Shown here: positions 35,901-45,324 of the stretch, piece by piece | How positions within the stretch are numbered: position 1 is the stretch's first letter | How the letters are laid out: each line of letters begins with the position of its first letter | Origin: Donghicola tyrosinivorans | GTDB taxonomy: Bacteria; Pseudomonadota; Alphaproteobacteria; Rhodobacterales; Rhodobacteraceae | Reading direction: 5' to 3' | Length of the DNA: 64,000 nucleotides | Assembly (NCBI RefSeq): GCF_003003355.1 | Contig: NZ_PVTQ01000011.1 | Location: forward strand, 62,001-126,000 | Notes under the pieces: generated by a model | Told to the model about the DNA's origin: nothing | The model's input: the letters and a program-made list of their open reading frames with translations, nothing else | Databases searched by the model: none | Program-made: the position numbers and the translations under genes

Positions 35901-36221
35901 GCCCGCACGGTCCGCGCCCGCGCCGCCAACCCCGATTGGGCCAATGGCATGATGCACCACGGCTTCCGTGGCGCGGCAGAGATCGCGGCAACGCTGGATC
36001 ACATGGCCGCATTTGCCCATCTGGCGGGTGTCGTCGGCGGGCATCTGTTTGACCAATACTATGAGGCCACCCTTGGCCGTGATGACCTGACCGATTTCAT
36101 GGCCGACGCGAACCCGCAGGCGCTACAGGCCCTCAAGGACCGCTTCCGCGCGCTGATGGACGCAGGCCTTTGGGTGACGCGCCGAAACTCGATCATTGCC
36201 GAACTGGAGGCGCTGTCATGA
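32976..36221 (+). CDS. cobN: Cobaltochelatase large subunit CobN
   Basis: 1081-residue subunit that inserts cobalt into hydrogenobyrinic acid a,c-diamide together with CobS and CobT, which are not in the window. Family segments include HIGAHGTLEWLPGKSVALSD and YPFIVNDPGEAAQAKRRIAA. Shorter than the roughly 1275-residue Pseudomonas denitrificans protein but reads through without break to a normal end. Overlaps cobG by 4 bases. Confidence 0.95.
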   Translation: MHVVFRESHGLDQSDTPQDLGQTPSELIVLSFSDSDLGAFAAGYHRAKGSLPSLRLANLVALKHPLSVDVYAEQTLEGAKGILVRLIGGESYWSYGLATLQDLARRKGIALAILPADGREDPRLDELSTLPVSTLRRLQHLCDAGGAVAAQAALAQLALAAGLYAAPVIGAKTVPDAGFYLPAKGVIAIPERDHRPLALVTFYRSYLTSADTSPVDAMIEALEERGFQALGVFASSLKAPNASAWLREQIAFLAPAAIVNATAFSAQGRDGEPSPLDAAGCPVFQIALSTARKKDWAEAERGLSPADLAMHVVLPEVDGRIFAGVASFKQPSKRDPELEYSRFAHRANPERIAALADRVLAWHILATLPTADKRIALVLSTYPGKQYQIAHAVGMDALASAEQILTGLAGSGHSVQPQTDLGQRLTTEALEYPLAEYLEALDTLPQSLRDDLYAAWGQPETDPLFQEDAFLFPAIDAGNGLVALQPERGDVAVRDDDYHDLSRTPRHSYVAFYLWLRAQSDALVHIGAHGTLEWLPGKSVALSDACWPEALIRDLPVIYPFIVNDPGEAAQAKRRIAAVTIGHLPPPMAQTKLPEGMGRLEHLLDEYSTADGLDPARRDRLIKDIRAEAQGTGVEADLGIPEDASAAEAITRIDRFVCDIKESQYGEGLHIFGTGDCGAEETAGLHAALSGRFVTAGPSGSPYRGRSDVLPTGRNLYTTDPRSVPSRAAHAHGVKLAEELLRRHLQDHGDWPRGLVIDLWGSATMRTAGEEFAMALHLAGLAPKWDDGSERVSGFEVIPLALLNRPRIDVTLRVSGLFRDVFPGLAQMFEAAADKLADREETPEDNPYAARTPRVFGPKPGQYGLNMGAAMDDYSDEARKAAGEAWLAASSHAIDAKGEIREARAALETRLQTADSFVHLQDLPETDVLMASDYAAHEAGFAAAMARLGQQAPSLYHMDATQTDRPRARSLNEEIARTVRARAANPDWANGMMHHGFRGAAEIAATLDHMAAFAHLAGVVGGHLFDQYYEATLGRDDLTDFMADANPQALQALKDRFRALMDAGLWVTRRNSIIAELEALS

Positions 36222-37387
36222 GCGATCCTGTGAACCAAGGCCCGATCATTCAGGGCTGGTGCCCCGGTGCCCTGCGTCCCATGCAATCGGGCGATGGTCT
36301 GGTGGTGCGCGTCCGTGCGCCCCTCGGGCGGCTCAGCCAGACACAGGCCGCGCAAATCGCTGATCTGGCGCAGACCTACGGCGACGGCCTGCTAGATGTG
36401 TCGAACCGTGGCAACCTGCAAATCCGCGGCGTCACCGAAGCCAGCCACGCGCCGCTGATCGACGGGCTGCGGATGCTGAACATGATCGATCAGGATGTGG
36501 CCCGCGAAACCCGCCGCAACATTGTCCTGACCCCGTTCTGGCGTCATGGCGACGACAGCCACCGCGTCGCCACCGATCTGATGCTGGCCCTCGCGGCCGA
36601 GGACGCCCCCGCCACCCCCGGCAAATTCGGCTACGCCATCGATTGCGGCGCGGACCCTGTGCTGCAAGACACCCCCGCAGATATCCGGATTGAACGCACA
36701 CCCCACGGCCTGATCGTCCGCGCGGATGGCTCGACCAAGGGCCTGCCCGTCACAGCAGACAGCGCCGCCGAGGCCGCGCTGACCCTCGCCCGCTGGTTCC
36801 TTGACACCGGCGGCGTGAAAGATGGCCGTGGCCGCATGGCCCGCCATCTGGCCAAGCCCGACGTTCAACTGCCCGACAGCCACTGCGCCCCGATGCTGCC
36901 GAACCAGTTGGCCTTCGCCCCCGGCAAGGCCTGTCAGGGCTTCATGGTCGCGCTGGAATTTGGCCAGATGACGACAGACACCCTGCGCACGCTTGCGCAA
37001 ACCGCCGCAATCCGCCTGACCCCGTGGCGCATGGTGCTACTGGAAGGGGCCAGCAGTATTCCCGCCACCGAAGGGCTGATCACCGATCCCTTCAGCCCGC
37101 TCTTGCACGTCACCGCCTGTACCGGTGCCCCCGGCTGCCCGCAGGCGCTTAGCGAAACACGTCCAACCGCCCGCGCCTTGGCCTTCTATACCCAAGCGCT
37201 GCTGCATGTGTCGGGCTGCGCCAAAGGCTGCGCCCACCCCACGGCCGCGCCCGTAACCCTGACCGCCACGGCGCCCGAGACATTTGACCTCATTGTCGGC
37301 GGCACCGCCGCCAGCCACCCCACCCGCACGGGCCTGAGCTCCCAAACCCTGCTCGCCCGTCCCGAATTGCTGAACGAAAGACCCTGA
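36218..37387 (+). CDS. cobG: Precorrin-3B synthase CobG
   Basis: 389-residue oxygen-dependent monooxygenase of the sulfite/nitrite reductase fold that makes precorrin-3B; its presence marks the aerobic pathway. LLDVSNRGNLQIRGV is the ferredoxin-like half motif. The 4Fe-4S Cys set is CTGAPGC plus SGCAKGCAH. ATG at 36218 overlaps the cobN stop. cobH starts immediately at the stop. Confidence 0.92.
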   Translation: MSDPVNQGPIIQGWCPGALRPMQSGDGLVVRVRAPLGRLSQTQAAQIADLAQTYGDGLLDVSNRGNLQIRGVTEASHAPLIDGLRMLNMIDQDVARETRRNIVLTPFWRHGDDSHRVATDLMLALAAEDAPATPGKFGYAIDCGADPVLQDTPADIRIERTPHGLIVRADGSTKGLPVTADSAAEAALTLARWFLDTGGVKDGRGRMARHLAKPDVQLPDSHCAPMLPNQLAFAPGKACQGFMVALEFGQMTTDTLRTLAQTAAIRLTPWRMVLLEGASSIPATEGLITDPFSPLLHVTACTGAPGCPQALSETRPTARALAFYTQALLHVSGCAKGCAHPTAAPVTLTATAPETFDLIVGGTAASHPTRTGLSSQTLLARPELLNERP

Positions 37388-38017
37388 ATGCCCCACGTGT
37401 ATGAGACCAACGGCGCTGCGATCTACAAGGAAAGCTTCGCCACCATCCGCTCCGAAGCCAACCTTGCCCGCTTCAACAAGGACGAAGAGCCTGTGGTCGT
37501 GCGCATGATCCACGCTCTGGGCTTTGTGGGTCTGGAAGAGCATGTGCGCTTTTCCGAAGGCATGGCCGAGACCGCCCGCGCCGCACTGGCAAATGGCGCG
37601 CCGATCCTGTGCGACGTGCGCATGGTCTCCGAAGGGATCACCCGTCCGCGCCTGCCCGCCGACAACCAGATCATCTGCACCTTGCAAGACCCGCGCGTCC
37701 CCGAAATGGCCGCCGAAATGCAGAACACCCGTTCAGCCGCCGCGGTCGAACTGTGGCGTCCCCATATGGAGGGCGCACTAGTGGCCATCGGCAACGCGCC
37801 CACGGCGCTGTTTCACCTCTTGAACATGCTGCAAGACCCCGACTGCCCGCGCCCTGCCGCCATCATCGGCTGCCCCGTGGGCTTTGTCGGCGCCCGCGAA
37901 TCCAAGGATGCACTGATGGCCGACCTGCCTGTTCCTTCGATGATCGTCGAAGGCCGTCTGGGCGGCTCGGCCATCACTGTGGCCGCGGTGAACGCGCTGG
38001 CCAGCTGGAAGGAATAA
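37388..38017 (+). CDS. cobH: Precorrin-8X methylmutase CobH
   Basis: 209 residues; moves the C11 methyl to C12 to give hydrogenobyrinic acid. The conserved catalytic His is His42 in RMIHALGFVGLEEHV. The family end IVEGRLGGSAITVAAVNALA is present. Directly follows cobG and precedes cobI by 3 bases. Confidence 0.95.
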   Translation: MPHVYETNGAAIYKESFATIRSEANLARFNKDEEPVVVRMIHALGFVGLEEHVRFSEGMAETARAALANGAPILCDVRMVSEGITRPRLPADNQIICTLQDPRVPEMAAEMQNTRSAAAVELWRPHMEGALVAIGNAPTALFHLLNMLQDPDCPRPAAIIGCPVGFVGARESKDALMADLPVPSMIVEGRLGGSAITVAAVNALASWKE

Positions 38018-38020
38018 CCG

Positions 38021-38737
38021 ATGGGCAAGGTGATCTGCGTCGGCCTCGGGCCCGGCGATCCGGACCTCATGAGCGTCAAGTCCCATCGCCTGATCGGGAC
38101 CGCCCGCCATGTGGCCTACTTCCGCAAAGAGGGGCGCAAAGGTCAGGCCCGCCAGATCGTCGAAGGCATGCTGCCCGCGACCGCCATCGAACACCCGATG
38201 GAATACCCCGTCACGACCGAGATCCACTTCAGCGATCCCGAATACAACCGCGTGCTTGGGGCGTTCTACGATGACTGGGCCGACCGTCTGCACGCCCTGA
38301 CCGCAGATGAGGATGTCATTGTCCTGTGCGAAGGCGATCCGTTCTTCTACGGCAGCTTCATGCACCTGCACAGCCGCCTGCAAGGCCGCTGCGAGGTTGA
38401 AGTCATCCCCGGCATCACCGGCATGTCCGGCTGCTGGACCGCCACCGGCATGCCCATCACATGGGGCGACGATGTACTGACCGTCTGCATGTCCACTCTG
38501 CCGCAAGAGGAACTGAACCGCCGCGCCGCCGACTCTGACGCGCTGATCTTCATGAAAATCGGCCGCAACCTACCAAAGGTCCGCGCCGCATTGCAGGCCG
38601 CAGGCCGCCTGCAAGATGCATGGATCGTAGAACGGGGCACCATGCCCACCCAAACGGTGCAGAAACTGACCGACATCGGCGACGAGGTTCCCTATTTCAG
38701 CATCATCGTTGTCCACGGCCACGGGAGACGCCCATGA
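38021..38737 (+). CDS. cobI: Precorrin-2 C20-methyltransferase CobI
   Basis: 238-residue SAM-dependent tetrapyrrole methylase. GLGPGDPDLMSVKS near the N-terminus, CEGDPFFYGSFMHLH mid-protein and PGITGMSGCW are the family's SAM-binding segments. Stop overlaps the cobJ start by 4 bases. Confidence 0.94.
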   Translation: MGKVICVGLGPGDPDLMSVKSHRLIGTARHVAYFRKEGRKGQARQIVEGMLPATAIEHPMEYPVTTEIHFSDPEYNRVLGAFYDDWADRLHALTADEDVIVLCEGDPFFYGSFMHLHSRLQGRCEVEVIPGITGMSGCWTATGMPITWGDDVLTVCMSTLPQEELNRRAADSDALIFMKIGRNLPKVRAALQAAGRLQDAWIVERGTMPTQTVQKLTDIGDEVPYFSIIVVHGHGRRP

Positions 38738-39486
38738 GCGGTAAAGTCATCATCGCAGGTCTTGGCCCCGGCGCCGACGATCTGATCACACCCGAAGTGC
38801 AATCCGCGCTGGATGAAGCCACCGATATCGTCGGCTACTTTCCTTATGTGGCCCGCGTCCAGCCCCGCGACGGTCTGACCCTGCACGGATCAGACAACCG
38901 CGTTGAGGTAGACCGCGCCACCCACGCACTAGAAATGGCCGCCGAAGGCCGCACCGTTGTTGTGGTCAGCAGCGGCGATCCGGGCGTCTTCGCCATGGCC
39001 TCGGCCGTGTTCGAGGCGCTAGAGGCCCGTCCCGAATTCCACGATCTGGATATCCGCGTCCTGCCCGGCATCACCGCCATGCTGGCCGCTGCCTCGCGCC
39101 TTGGGGCGCCTCTGGGCCATGACTTCGCGGCCATCAACCTCAGCGACAACCTCAAACCGTGGGAGCTGGTCGAGCATCGCCTGCGGCTAGCCGCGCAAGC
39201 CGGATTCTCGATGGCCTTCTACAATCCGCGCAGCAAATCCCGCCCGCACCAGTTCGGTCGCGCACTTGAGATTCTACGTGAAGAATGCGGGCCTAATGTT
39301 CTGATTTCATTTGCGAAAGACGTGACGAAGCCGACGCAGGAATTGCTGACCGTCACCTTGGGCGAAGCCACACCAGAGATGGCCGACATGCGTACTGTGG
39401 TCATCGTGGGCAATGCCGACACCCGCCGTGTCGGCCCCCACGTCTACACCCCCCGTTACGCCAAGCCGTCCGCCTCAAGCGCATGA
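38734..39486 (+). CDS. cobJ: Precorrin-3B C17-methyltransferase CobJ
   Basis: 250 residues from ATG at 38734, coupled to cobI. GLGPGADDLIT, VSSGDPGVFAMA and PGITAMLAAASRLGAP are the tetrapyrrole methylase motifs; FYNPRSKSRP is CobJ-typical. Performs ring contraction with C17 methylation. Its last 31 bases overlap the 3' end of the oppositely oriented cobK. Confidence 0.94.
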   Translation: MSGKVIIAGLGPGADDLITPEVQSALDEATDIVGYFPYVARVQPRDGLTLHGSDNRVEVDRATHALEMAAEGRTVVVVSSGDPGVFAMASAVFEALEARPEFHDLDIRVLPGITAMLAAASRLGAPLGHDFAAINLSDNLKPWELVEHRLRLAAQAGFSMAFYNPRSKSRPHQFGRALEILREECGPNVLISFAKDVTKPTQELLTVTLGEATPEMADMRTVVIVGNADTRRVGPHVYTPRYAKPSASSA

Positions 39487-40211
39487 TCCAGCCAGTCCAT
39501 CACATCGGTCACGGTCCGCATGATCGGGCGCGTCGGGATATGGGGACGGTCGATCAGAATGACCGGAATGCCCAGCTCTCGGGCCGCGTCCAGCTTGGCT
39601 CGCGCCCCGACCCCGCCCGAGTTTTTGGCGACGATCAGATCGATTTTATGCTCTTGCAACAGCGCCCTGTCGCCCGCCAGATCGAATGGCCCACGCGCCA
39701 GCACGACCGAGGCATTCGGCACCGGCAGATCGCTCTCGGGCGCATCGACCAGACGCAGCAGGTAATGGTGCTGGGGCTTGGCGGCAAACTCGGCCACGTG
39801 CTGACGGCCAATCGCCAGAAAGATCCGGCGCGGGCTGTCAGGCAGTGCCGCCAAAGCACCCGCCATGTCGGTCACGTTCTTCCAGCTGTCACCGGGTTTG
39901 TTGCGCCACGGTCCGCGCTCCAACGCGCACAGATCAATGCCTTCGGCGGTGCAGGCCTCAACAGCGTTCTGGCTCATCTGCGCGGCAAAGGGATGTGTGG
40001 CGTCCACCACATGGGTGATGCCCTCATCGCGCAGATACTGACGCAGGCCATCCACGCCACCAAAGCCGCCCACGCGGGTAGGCAGCGGGGGCTCGACGGG
40101 GTTGTTCGTCCGGCCCGCGTAGCTGAACACCGCATCCACCTGATAATCGGCCAGCGTCGCGGCAAGTTTCATGGCTTCGGTGGTTCCACCAAGAAGAAGG
40201 ATGCGTGTCAT
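39456..40211 (-). CDS. cobK: Precorrin-6A reductase CobK
   Basis: 251 residues from ATG at 40211 (minus). MTRILLLGGTTEAMKLA is the N-terminal NADPH-binding start; VVDATHPFAAQMS and KNSGGVGARAKLDAA are CobK hallmarks. The gene is inverted inside the operon. Its start codon interlocks with that of cobL in CATG at 40209-40212, and its 3' end overlaps cobJ by 31 bases. CCAAGGTTCAGAC, inside cobL, is its ribosome site. It therefore needs a minus-strand promoter within cobL. Confidence 0.94.
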   Translation of the reverse strand: MTRILLLGGTTEAMKLAATLADYQVDAVFSYAGRTNNPVEPPLPTRVGGFGGVDGLRQYLRDEGITHVVDATHPFAAQMSQNAVEACTAEGIDLCALERGPWRNKPGDSWKNVTDMAGALAALPDSPRRIFLAIGRQHVAEFAAKPQHHYLLRLVDAPESDLPVPNASVVLARGPFDLAGDRALLQEHKIDLIVAKNSGGVGARAKLDAARELGIPVILIDRPHIPTRPIMRTVTDVMDWLDHALEADGLA

Positions 40212-41397
40212 GTCTGAACCTTGGTTAAGCATCATCGGGCTGGCGGAAGATGGACCGGGCGGCCTCTCGGATGCAAGCCGTGATCTGATCGCCCGTGCCG
40301 AAGTCATCTTTGGCGGCCCGCGCCACTTGACCCTACTGGGGATCACCGACCGTGGCCGCGCATGGCCCGTGCCTTTCAGCATCGATCCGGTACTGGCCGA
40401 GAGGGGCCGAAACGTGGTGGTCCTCGCCTCTGGCGATCCGTTCTGGTTCGGCGCTGGCACCACTTTGGCCAAGCACTTGTCGCCTGAGGAATGGACCAGC
40501 GTTCCCGCCAAATCCAGCTTCACCCTAGCCGCGAACGAGCTTGGCTGGCGCATGGAAGAGACTCTGTGCATCGGCCTGCACGCCGCCCCCTTTGACCGCC
40601 TGCGCCCCATCTTTGGCCGTGGCGTCCGCGCCATCTGCACCCTGCGCGACGGCGCAGCGGTGGAACAGATCACCGACTGGCTGACCGACAACGGCTTTGG
40701 CCCCTCGACCTGCCACGTGCTGGAACGGCTTGGCGGCACCCGCAAACGCGTGCGCACCATCACTGCCGAGACCTTTGATCTGGTTGAGGTCGACGCCCCC
40801 GTGGTCATCGCCATCGACTGCGCCGGTGATAAAGGCCTGCCCCGCGCCTCTGGCCTCAAGGATGATCTCTTTGCCAGCGACGGGCAGATCACCAAACGTC
40901 CCGTCCGCGCCCTGACCCTCTCGGCCCTTGCCCCAAGGGTGAATGAGGTGCTGTGGGACATCGGCGGCGGCTCGGGCTCGATCTCGGTGGAATGGTGTCT
41001 GGCCGCAAACGGCTGTACCGCTGTCGCGCTTGAACCGCGTCAGGATCGTTGTGCCAACATCCGCCAGAACGCCGCGCAATTCGGCTTGGATCACCGCCTG
41101 ACCTGCGTCCTAGGCACTGCGCCTGAGGGCCTCATGAACCTGCCCACCCCCGATGCGGTCTTCATCGGCGGCGGCAACAGCCCTGCCCTGATGCAGCACC
41201 TTTGGGACACCTTGCCCACCGGCACCCGCATCGTGGCAAACGCCGTCACGCTGGAAACCGAAAGCCTGCTGCTGAACTGGCACGGCATGCATGGCGGAGA
41301 CCTGCTGCGGGCGGAACTGGCGGAAAGCGCCCCCTTGGGCCGCATGCGCGGATGGGACCGCGCCCGCCCGATCCTGCAATGGAGCGTCACCCGATGA
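40210..41397 (+). CDS. cobL: Precorrin-6Y C5,15-methyltransferase (decarboxylating) CobL
   Basis: 395-residue fusion of a CbiE-like methylase (N-terminal, GLAEDGPGGLSDAS, LASGDPFWFGAG) and a CbiT-like methylase/decarboxylase (C-terminal, WDIGGGSGSISVEW). ATG at 40210 overlaps the divergent cobK ATG by two bases; AAGAAGG upstream, inside cobK, is the ribosome site. Followed by cobE with a 4-base overlap. Confidence 0.94.
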   Translation: MSEPWLSIIGLAEDGPGGLSDASRDLIARAEVIFGGPRHLTLLGITDRGRAWPVPFSIDPVLAERGRNVVVLASGDPFWFGAGTTLAKHLSPEEWTSVPAKSSFTLAANELGWRMEETLCIGLHAAPFDRLRPIFGRGVRAICTLRDGAAVEQITDWLTDNGFGPSTCHVLERLGGTRKRVRTITAETFDLVEVDAPVVIAIDCAGDKGLPRASGLKDDLFASDGQITKRPVRALTLSALAPRVNEVLWDIGGGSGSISVEWCLAANGCTAVALEPRQDRCANIRQNAAQFGLDHRLTCVLGTAPEGLMNLPTPDAVFIGGGNSPALMQHLWDTLPTGTRIVANAVTLETESLLLNWHGMHGGDLLRAELAESAPLGRMRGWDRARPILQWSVTR

Positions 41398-41756
41398 AAA
41401 TCGCAGGTCTCGGCTTCCGCTCTACTGCGCCGGAAAGCGCCCTTGCTCAGGCCATCGCCCTGACAGGCCACAGACCCGACGCGCTGGCCACCGCCGAAGG
41501 CAAAGCCCAAGCGCCGCAAATCAAAGCGCTGGCCGCAACCCTTGGCCTGCCCCTGATCGCCGTGCCTGAGGGCGATCTTGCAAACCAACCCGTTTTGACC
41601 CATTCCCCCCGCGTGGCCGCCCGTTTCGGCACCGGATCACTGGCCGAGGCCGCCGCTCTTGCTGCCGCAGGACCGCAGGCCCGCCTGCTAGGACCCCGCG
41701 TGCAAACCCAAGACGGCATGGCCACCGCCGCAATTGCTGAAGGATCTCTGACATGA
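41394..41756 (+). CDS. cobE: Cobalamin biosynthesis protein CobE (CbiG C-terminal-like)
   Basis: 120 residues. [20 protein letters not shown] and GFR-type start are those of the CobE/GbiG C-terminal family, whose exact role in the aerobic pathway is not settled. Overlaps cobL and cobM by 4 bases on each side, so it is part of the coupled operon. Confidence 0.88.
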   Translation: MKIAGLGFRSTAPESALAQAIALTGHRPDALATAEGKAQAPQIKALAATLGLPLIAVPEGDLANQPVLTHSPRVAARFGTGSLAEAAALAAAGPQARLLGPRVQTQDGMATAAIAEGSLT

Positions 41757-42538
41757 CCGTTCACTTCATCGGCGCCGGCCCCGGCGCGGCTGACCTGATC
41801 ACCCTGCGCGGGCGCGACCTGATCGCCTCTTGCCCGGTCTGTCTTTACGCAGGCTCGCTGGTGCCTGAGGAACTGCTGACCCACTGCCCCGAAGGCGCAA
41901 AGATCGTCAACACCGCCTCCATGTCGCTTGACGATATCGTGGCCGAGATCAAAGCCGCCGACGCCGCTGGCCATGACGTGGCCCGCCTGCACTCGGGCGA
42001 TCTGTCGGTCTGGTCTGCCATGGGCGAACAGTTGCGCCGCCTTCGGGCTGAAGGCATCGCCTATGACGTCACCCCCGGTGTGCCCTCTTTCGCCGCTGCC
42101 GCTGCTGCCTTGGGCGCAGAACTGACCCTGCCGGGTGTCGCCCAGTCACTGGTCCTGACCCGCACCTCTGGCCGCGCCTCAAGCATGCCCGATGGCGAAA
42201 CGCTTGAGAACTTTGCCAAGACCGGCGCGACGCTGGCCGTGCACCTGTCCGTCCACGTACTGGAAGAGGTGGTTGACCGCCTTTCGCCCAGCTACGGCAG
42301 CGATTGCCCCGTCGCCGTGATCTGGCGCGCCACTTGGCCCGACCAGAAGATCATCAAAGCCACCCTTGGCACGGTGATCGAGGCAACCCAAGGCGAACGG
42401 GGCCGCACCGCCCTGATCATGGTCGGCCACGCCCTTGGCGCCGAAGACTTCGACGAATCCTGCCTCTATGCGGCAGACTATGATCGTCGCTACCGTCCGC
42501 TTGGCACCAACCCGCGCTTTCCCGAAGGAACCGAATGA
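41753..42538 (+). CDS. cobM: Precorrin-4 C11-methyltransferase CobM
   Basis: 261-residue tetrapyrrole methylase. [18 protein letters not shown] at the N-terminus, [15 protein letters not shown] and [17 protein letters not shown] are diagnostic SAM and substrate segments. Lies between cobE and cobB with 4-base overlaps. Confidence 0.95.
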   Translation: MTVHFIGAGPGAADLITLRGRDLIASCPVCLYAGSLVPEELLTHCPEGAKIVNTASMSLDDIVAEIKAADAAGHDVARLHSGDLSVWSAMGEQLRRLRAEGIAYDVTPGVPSFAAAAAALGAELTLPGVAQSLVLTRTSGRASSMPDGETLENFAKTGATLAVHLSVHVLEEVVDRLSPSYGSDCPVAVIWRATWPDQKIIKATLGTVIEATQGERGRTALIMVGHALGAEDFDESCLYAADYDRRYRPLGTNPRFPEGTE

Positions 42539-43848
42539 TGCTGCCCAAGGGCCTTTTGATCTCGGCGCCCGCCTCTGGCACGGGCAAGACAACCCTGATG
42601 CTGGGTCTGTGCCGCGCTCTGTCCGATCAGGGCCTGACGGTGCAACCGTTCAAAAGCGGCCCTGACTATATCGATCCGGCCTTCCACACCGCAGCCGCAG
42701 GACGGACCTCGGTCAACCTTGACAGTTGGGCCATGGGCCGTGGCCTGATGGCCGATCTGGTCCAAGCCGCAGAAGGCGCGGATATCGTGCTGGCCGAAGG
42801 CTCGATGGGTCTCTTCGACGGCGTCGCCTGCCCCGGTGAAACCGGATCAGGGGCCAGCGCCGATGTGGCCGCCCTGATGGGCTGGCCCGTGGTGCTGGTG
42901 ATTGACGTGTCGGGACAGGCGCAATCCGCCGCCGCCGTTGCCAAAGGCTTTACCCTGATGCGCCCCGATGTGCAGGTGGCAGGCGTTGTGCTGAACCGCG
43001 TCGCCAGTCCCCGCCATGACGCGCTGGTCCGCGCGGGCATGGCCGATGCAGGCATCACCGTTCTGGGATCGCTTCCACGTATGAAGGACATCGAGATGCC
43101 CGAGCGGCACCTTGGCCTTGTCCAAGCAGAAGAGCATTCGGATCTGAACCGCATCCTCTCGGCTGCCGCCAGTTTCGTAGCCGAGCATGTGGACCTGAAC
43201 GCGATCCGCGCCGCCGCCGTGCAAACCCAGCCCCCAGCGATCCAGCCGCGCCCCTGTCCGCCCCCCGGTCAGCGCATCGCCCTGGCTCGTGACGCAGCCT
43301 TCAGCTTTGTCTATCCGCACCAGCTGAACGCTTGGCGCGCCGCCGGCGCCGAGATCCTGCCCTTCAGCCCCCTTGCGGACCAAGCCCCCGATCCCAGCGC
43401 CGACGTCTGCTGGCTGCCCGGTGGCTACCCCGAACTGCACGCAGGCAAAATCGCAGCGGCGCAGAACTTCCGCAGCGGCCTGCAAGCCTTTGCCGAAACC
43501 TGCCCCGTCCACGGCGAATGCGGCGGCTACATGGCTATGGGCACGGCCCTGATTGACAAAGACGGCACCCGCCACCAGATGGCAGGGCTCTTGGGTCTTG
43601 TGACCAGTTATGAGAAACGCAAGATGCACCTCGGCTACCGTCTGGCCGATCTGCACGCCCCCTTGCCGGGGTACAGCGCCAAGGCCCGCCTGCGCGGCCA
43701 TGAATTCCACTATTCAACCATTCTGGAACAACCGGACGCGCCTCTGGCCCATGTCACCGATGCCAATGGGGCCGACGTGCCCGAAACCGGCTCGGTCAAA
43801 GGTCACGCCACCGGCACGTTCTTTCACATGATTTCGGAGGCCACATGA
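42535..43848 (+). CDS. cobB: Hydrogenobyrinic acid a,c-diamide synthase CobB
   Basis: 437-residue glutamine-dependent amidase. N-terminal P-loop [16 protein letters not shown] and C-terminal class I glutaminase with catalytic Cys in [14 protein letters not shown]. Amidates the a and c side chains before cobalt insertion by CobN. In-frame ATG at 42535 overlaps the cobM stop; a second ATG follows immediately. Confidence 0.95.
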   Translation: MMLPKGLLISAPASGTGKTTLMLGLCRALSDQGLTVQPFKSGPDYIDPAFHTAAAGRTSVNLDSWAMGRGLMADLVQAAEGADIVLAEGSMGLFDGVACPGETGSGASADVAALMGWPVVLVIDVSGQAQSAAAVAKGFTLMRPDVQVAGVVLNRVASPRHDALVRAGMADAGITVLGSLPRMKDIEMPERHLGLVQAEEHSDLNRILSAAASFVAEHVDLNAIRAAAVQTQPPAIQPRPCPPPGQRIALARDAAFSFVYPHQLNAWRAAGAEILPFSPLADQAPDPSADVCWLPGGYPELHAGKIAAAQNFRSGLQAFAETCPVHGECGGYMAMGTALIDKDGTRHQMAGLLGLVTSYEKRKMHLGYRLADLHAPLPGYSAKARLRGHEFHYSTILEQPDAPLAHVTDANGADVPETGSVKGHATGTFFHMISEAT

Positions 43849-44561
43849 GCGGCTTTGTCAGTTTCGTATCCTCAGGCCCCGGCGATCCAGAGCTTTTGAC
43901 CCTCAAGGCCCTGAACCGGATGAAAGAGGCCGACGCGATCCTCTATGACGATCTGGGTGCAGCTCCGATTCTGGAACATGTAAAACCCGAAGCCGACCTG
44001 ATCGGCGTCGGCAAACGCGCTGGCCGTCCCAGCCCCAAACAGGACCACGTCAGCCAGCTTCTGGTGGATTACGCCAGCCAAGGGGCCAAAGTCGTGCGCC
44101 TGAAATCCGGCGATTCCGGCATCTATGGCCGTCTGGAAGAAGAAATCATCGCTCTGCGCGCCCACGGCATCCCCTATGAAATTGTCCCCGGCGTCACCAC
44201 CGCCTCGGCTGCCGCCGCTGCCGCTGGCATTCCCCTGACCCGCCGCCTCACCGCACGCCGCCTGCAATTCGTCACCGGCCATGATGTGACAGGCGGCCTG
44301 CCCGACCAGCTGAACATGGCCGCTCTAGCCGATGCGAATGCCACCACAGCAGTCTACATGGGCAAACGCACCTTTGCCCAGATGGTAGCCGAACTGATCA
44401 AACACGGCATGCCCGCCGACACCCCCGCTATGCTCTGCGAAGGGGTCTCGAAACCAGATGAGGTCCTGACCCGCAGCACCATCGCGGAACTGGCAGATAG
44501 CCTTGAAGGCGCGGAAAGCACCCAACCCGCCCTTATCCTCTACGGACCGCTGGCGGACTGA
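43845..44561 (+). CDS. cobA: Uroporphyrinogen-III C-methyltransferase CobA
   Basis: 238 residues. Makes precorrin-2 from uroporphyrinogen III, the entry step of the pathway. SSGPGDPELLTLKALNRM, RLKSGDSGIYGRLEEE and PGVTTASAAAAAAGIPLTRR are SUMT motifs. It is a stand-alone enzyme without the CysG dehydrogenase/chelatase part. Its stop overlaps the cobF ATG by one base. Confidence 0.94.
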   Translation: MSGFVSFVSSGPGDPELLTLKALNRMKEADAILYDDLGAAPILEHVKPEADLIGVGKRAGRPSPKQDHVSQLLVDYASQGAKVVRLKSGDSGIYGRLEEEIIALRAHGIPYEIVPGVTTASAAAAAAGIPLTRRLTARRLQFVTGHDVTGGLPDQLNMAALADANATTAVYMGKRTFAQMVAELIKHGMPADTPAMLCEGVSKPDEVLTRSTIAELADSLEGAESTQPALILYGPLAD

Positions 44562-45316
44562 TGGCCTATACCCTGAAACTGGTGGGGATCGGCTCAGGCA
44601 ACCCCAAGCACCTGACCCTTGAAGCGATCGAAGCCCTGAACAGCTGCGATGCCATCCTCATCCCCCACAAAGGCGCGGATAAAGATGACCTCGCAGGCCT
44701 GCGCCGCCAGATCTGCGCCGATGTGCTGACCGGCGACACCCCGATCCATGAATTCACCCTGCCCATTCGGGACGAGGCCACCACCGACTACCGTCAGCGC
44801 GTAGACGACTGGCACGACGCCATCGCCGCCGTCTGGCTGGACGCGATGCAAAAGGCCCTGCCATCGGGCGGCACCGTCGGCTTTCTGGTGTGGGGAGACC
44901 CCTCTCTCTACGACAGCACCCTACGCATCGCAGACCGCCTCACAAAACAGACCCGAATCACCACACAAGTGATTCCCGGCATCACTTCGATCCAGACCCT
45001 GACCGCAGGCCACGCCATCCCGCTGAACCGGATCAACGGACCCTTTACCATCACCACAGGCCGCCAGTTGCGCGATAACGGCTGGCCGAACAAAGTGGAT
45101 ACAGTCGTCGTGATGCTCGACGGTGCCTGTAGCTTCCGGCATCTGGACCCAACGGGCATCACCATCTACTGGACCGCCTTCGCAGGTATGCCCAATGAAA
45201 TCCGCCGCTCCGGCCCCCTGAGCGATATCACCCAAGACATCATCGAAACCCGCGCCGAGGCCCGCAAAAAGCATGGATGGTGCATGGACATCTACCTGCT
45301 ACGCAAAGACGATTAA
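44561..45316 (+). CDS. cobF: Precorrin-6A synthase (deacetylating) CobF
   Basis: 251-residue C1-methyltransferase that also drives loss of the acetyl group; a marker of the aerobic route. LVGIGSGNPKHLTLEAIEAL, VWGDPSLYDSTLRI and PGITSIQTLTAGHAIPLNR are the family segments. Last gene of the operon; no clear terminator follows, only a repeat-rich gap. Confidence 0.93.
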   Translation: MAYTLKLVGIGSGNPKHLTLEAIEALNSCDAILIPHKGADKDDLAGLRRQICADVLTGDTPIHEFTLPIRDEATTDYRQRVDDWHDAIAAVWLDAMQKALPSGGTVGFLVWGDPSLYDSTLRIADRLTKQTRITTQVIPGITSIQTLTAGHAIPLNRINGPFTITTGRQLRDNGWPNKVDTVVVMLDGACSFRHLDPTGITIYWTAFAGMPNEIRRSGPLSDITQDIIETRAEARKKHGWCMDIYLLRKDD

Positions 45317-45324
45317 GTCCCTGA

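Noticed and set aside
32976-36221. Possible truncated cobN because it is shorter than the Pseudomonas protein
   Set aside because: The frame is intact from start to stop, coupled to cobG, and carries the conserved segments; shorter CobN proteins are known.
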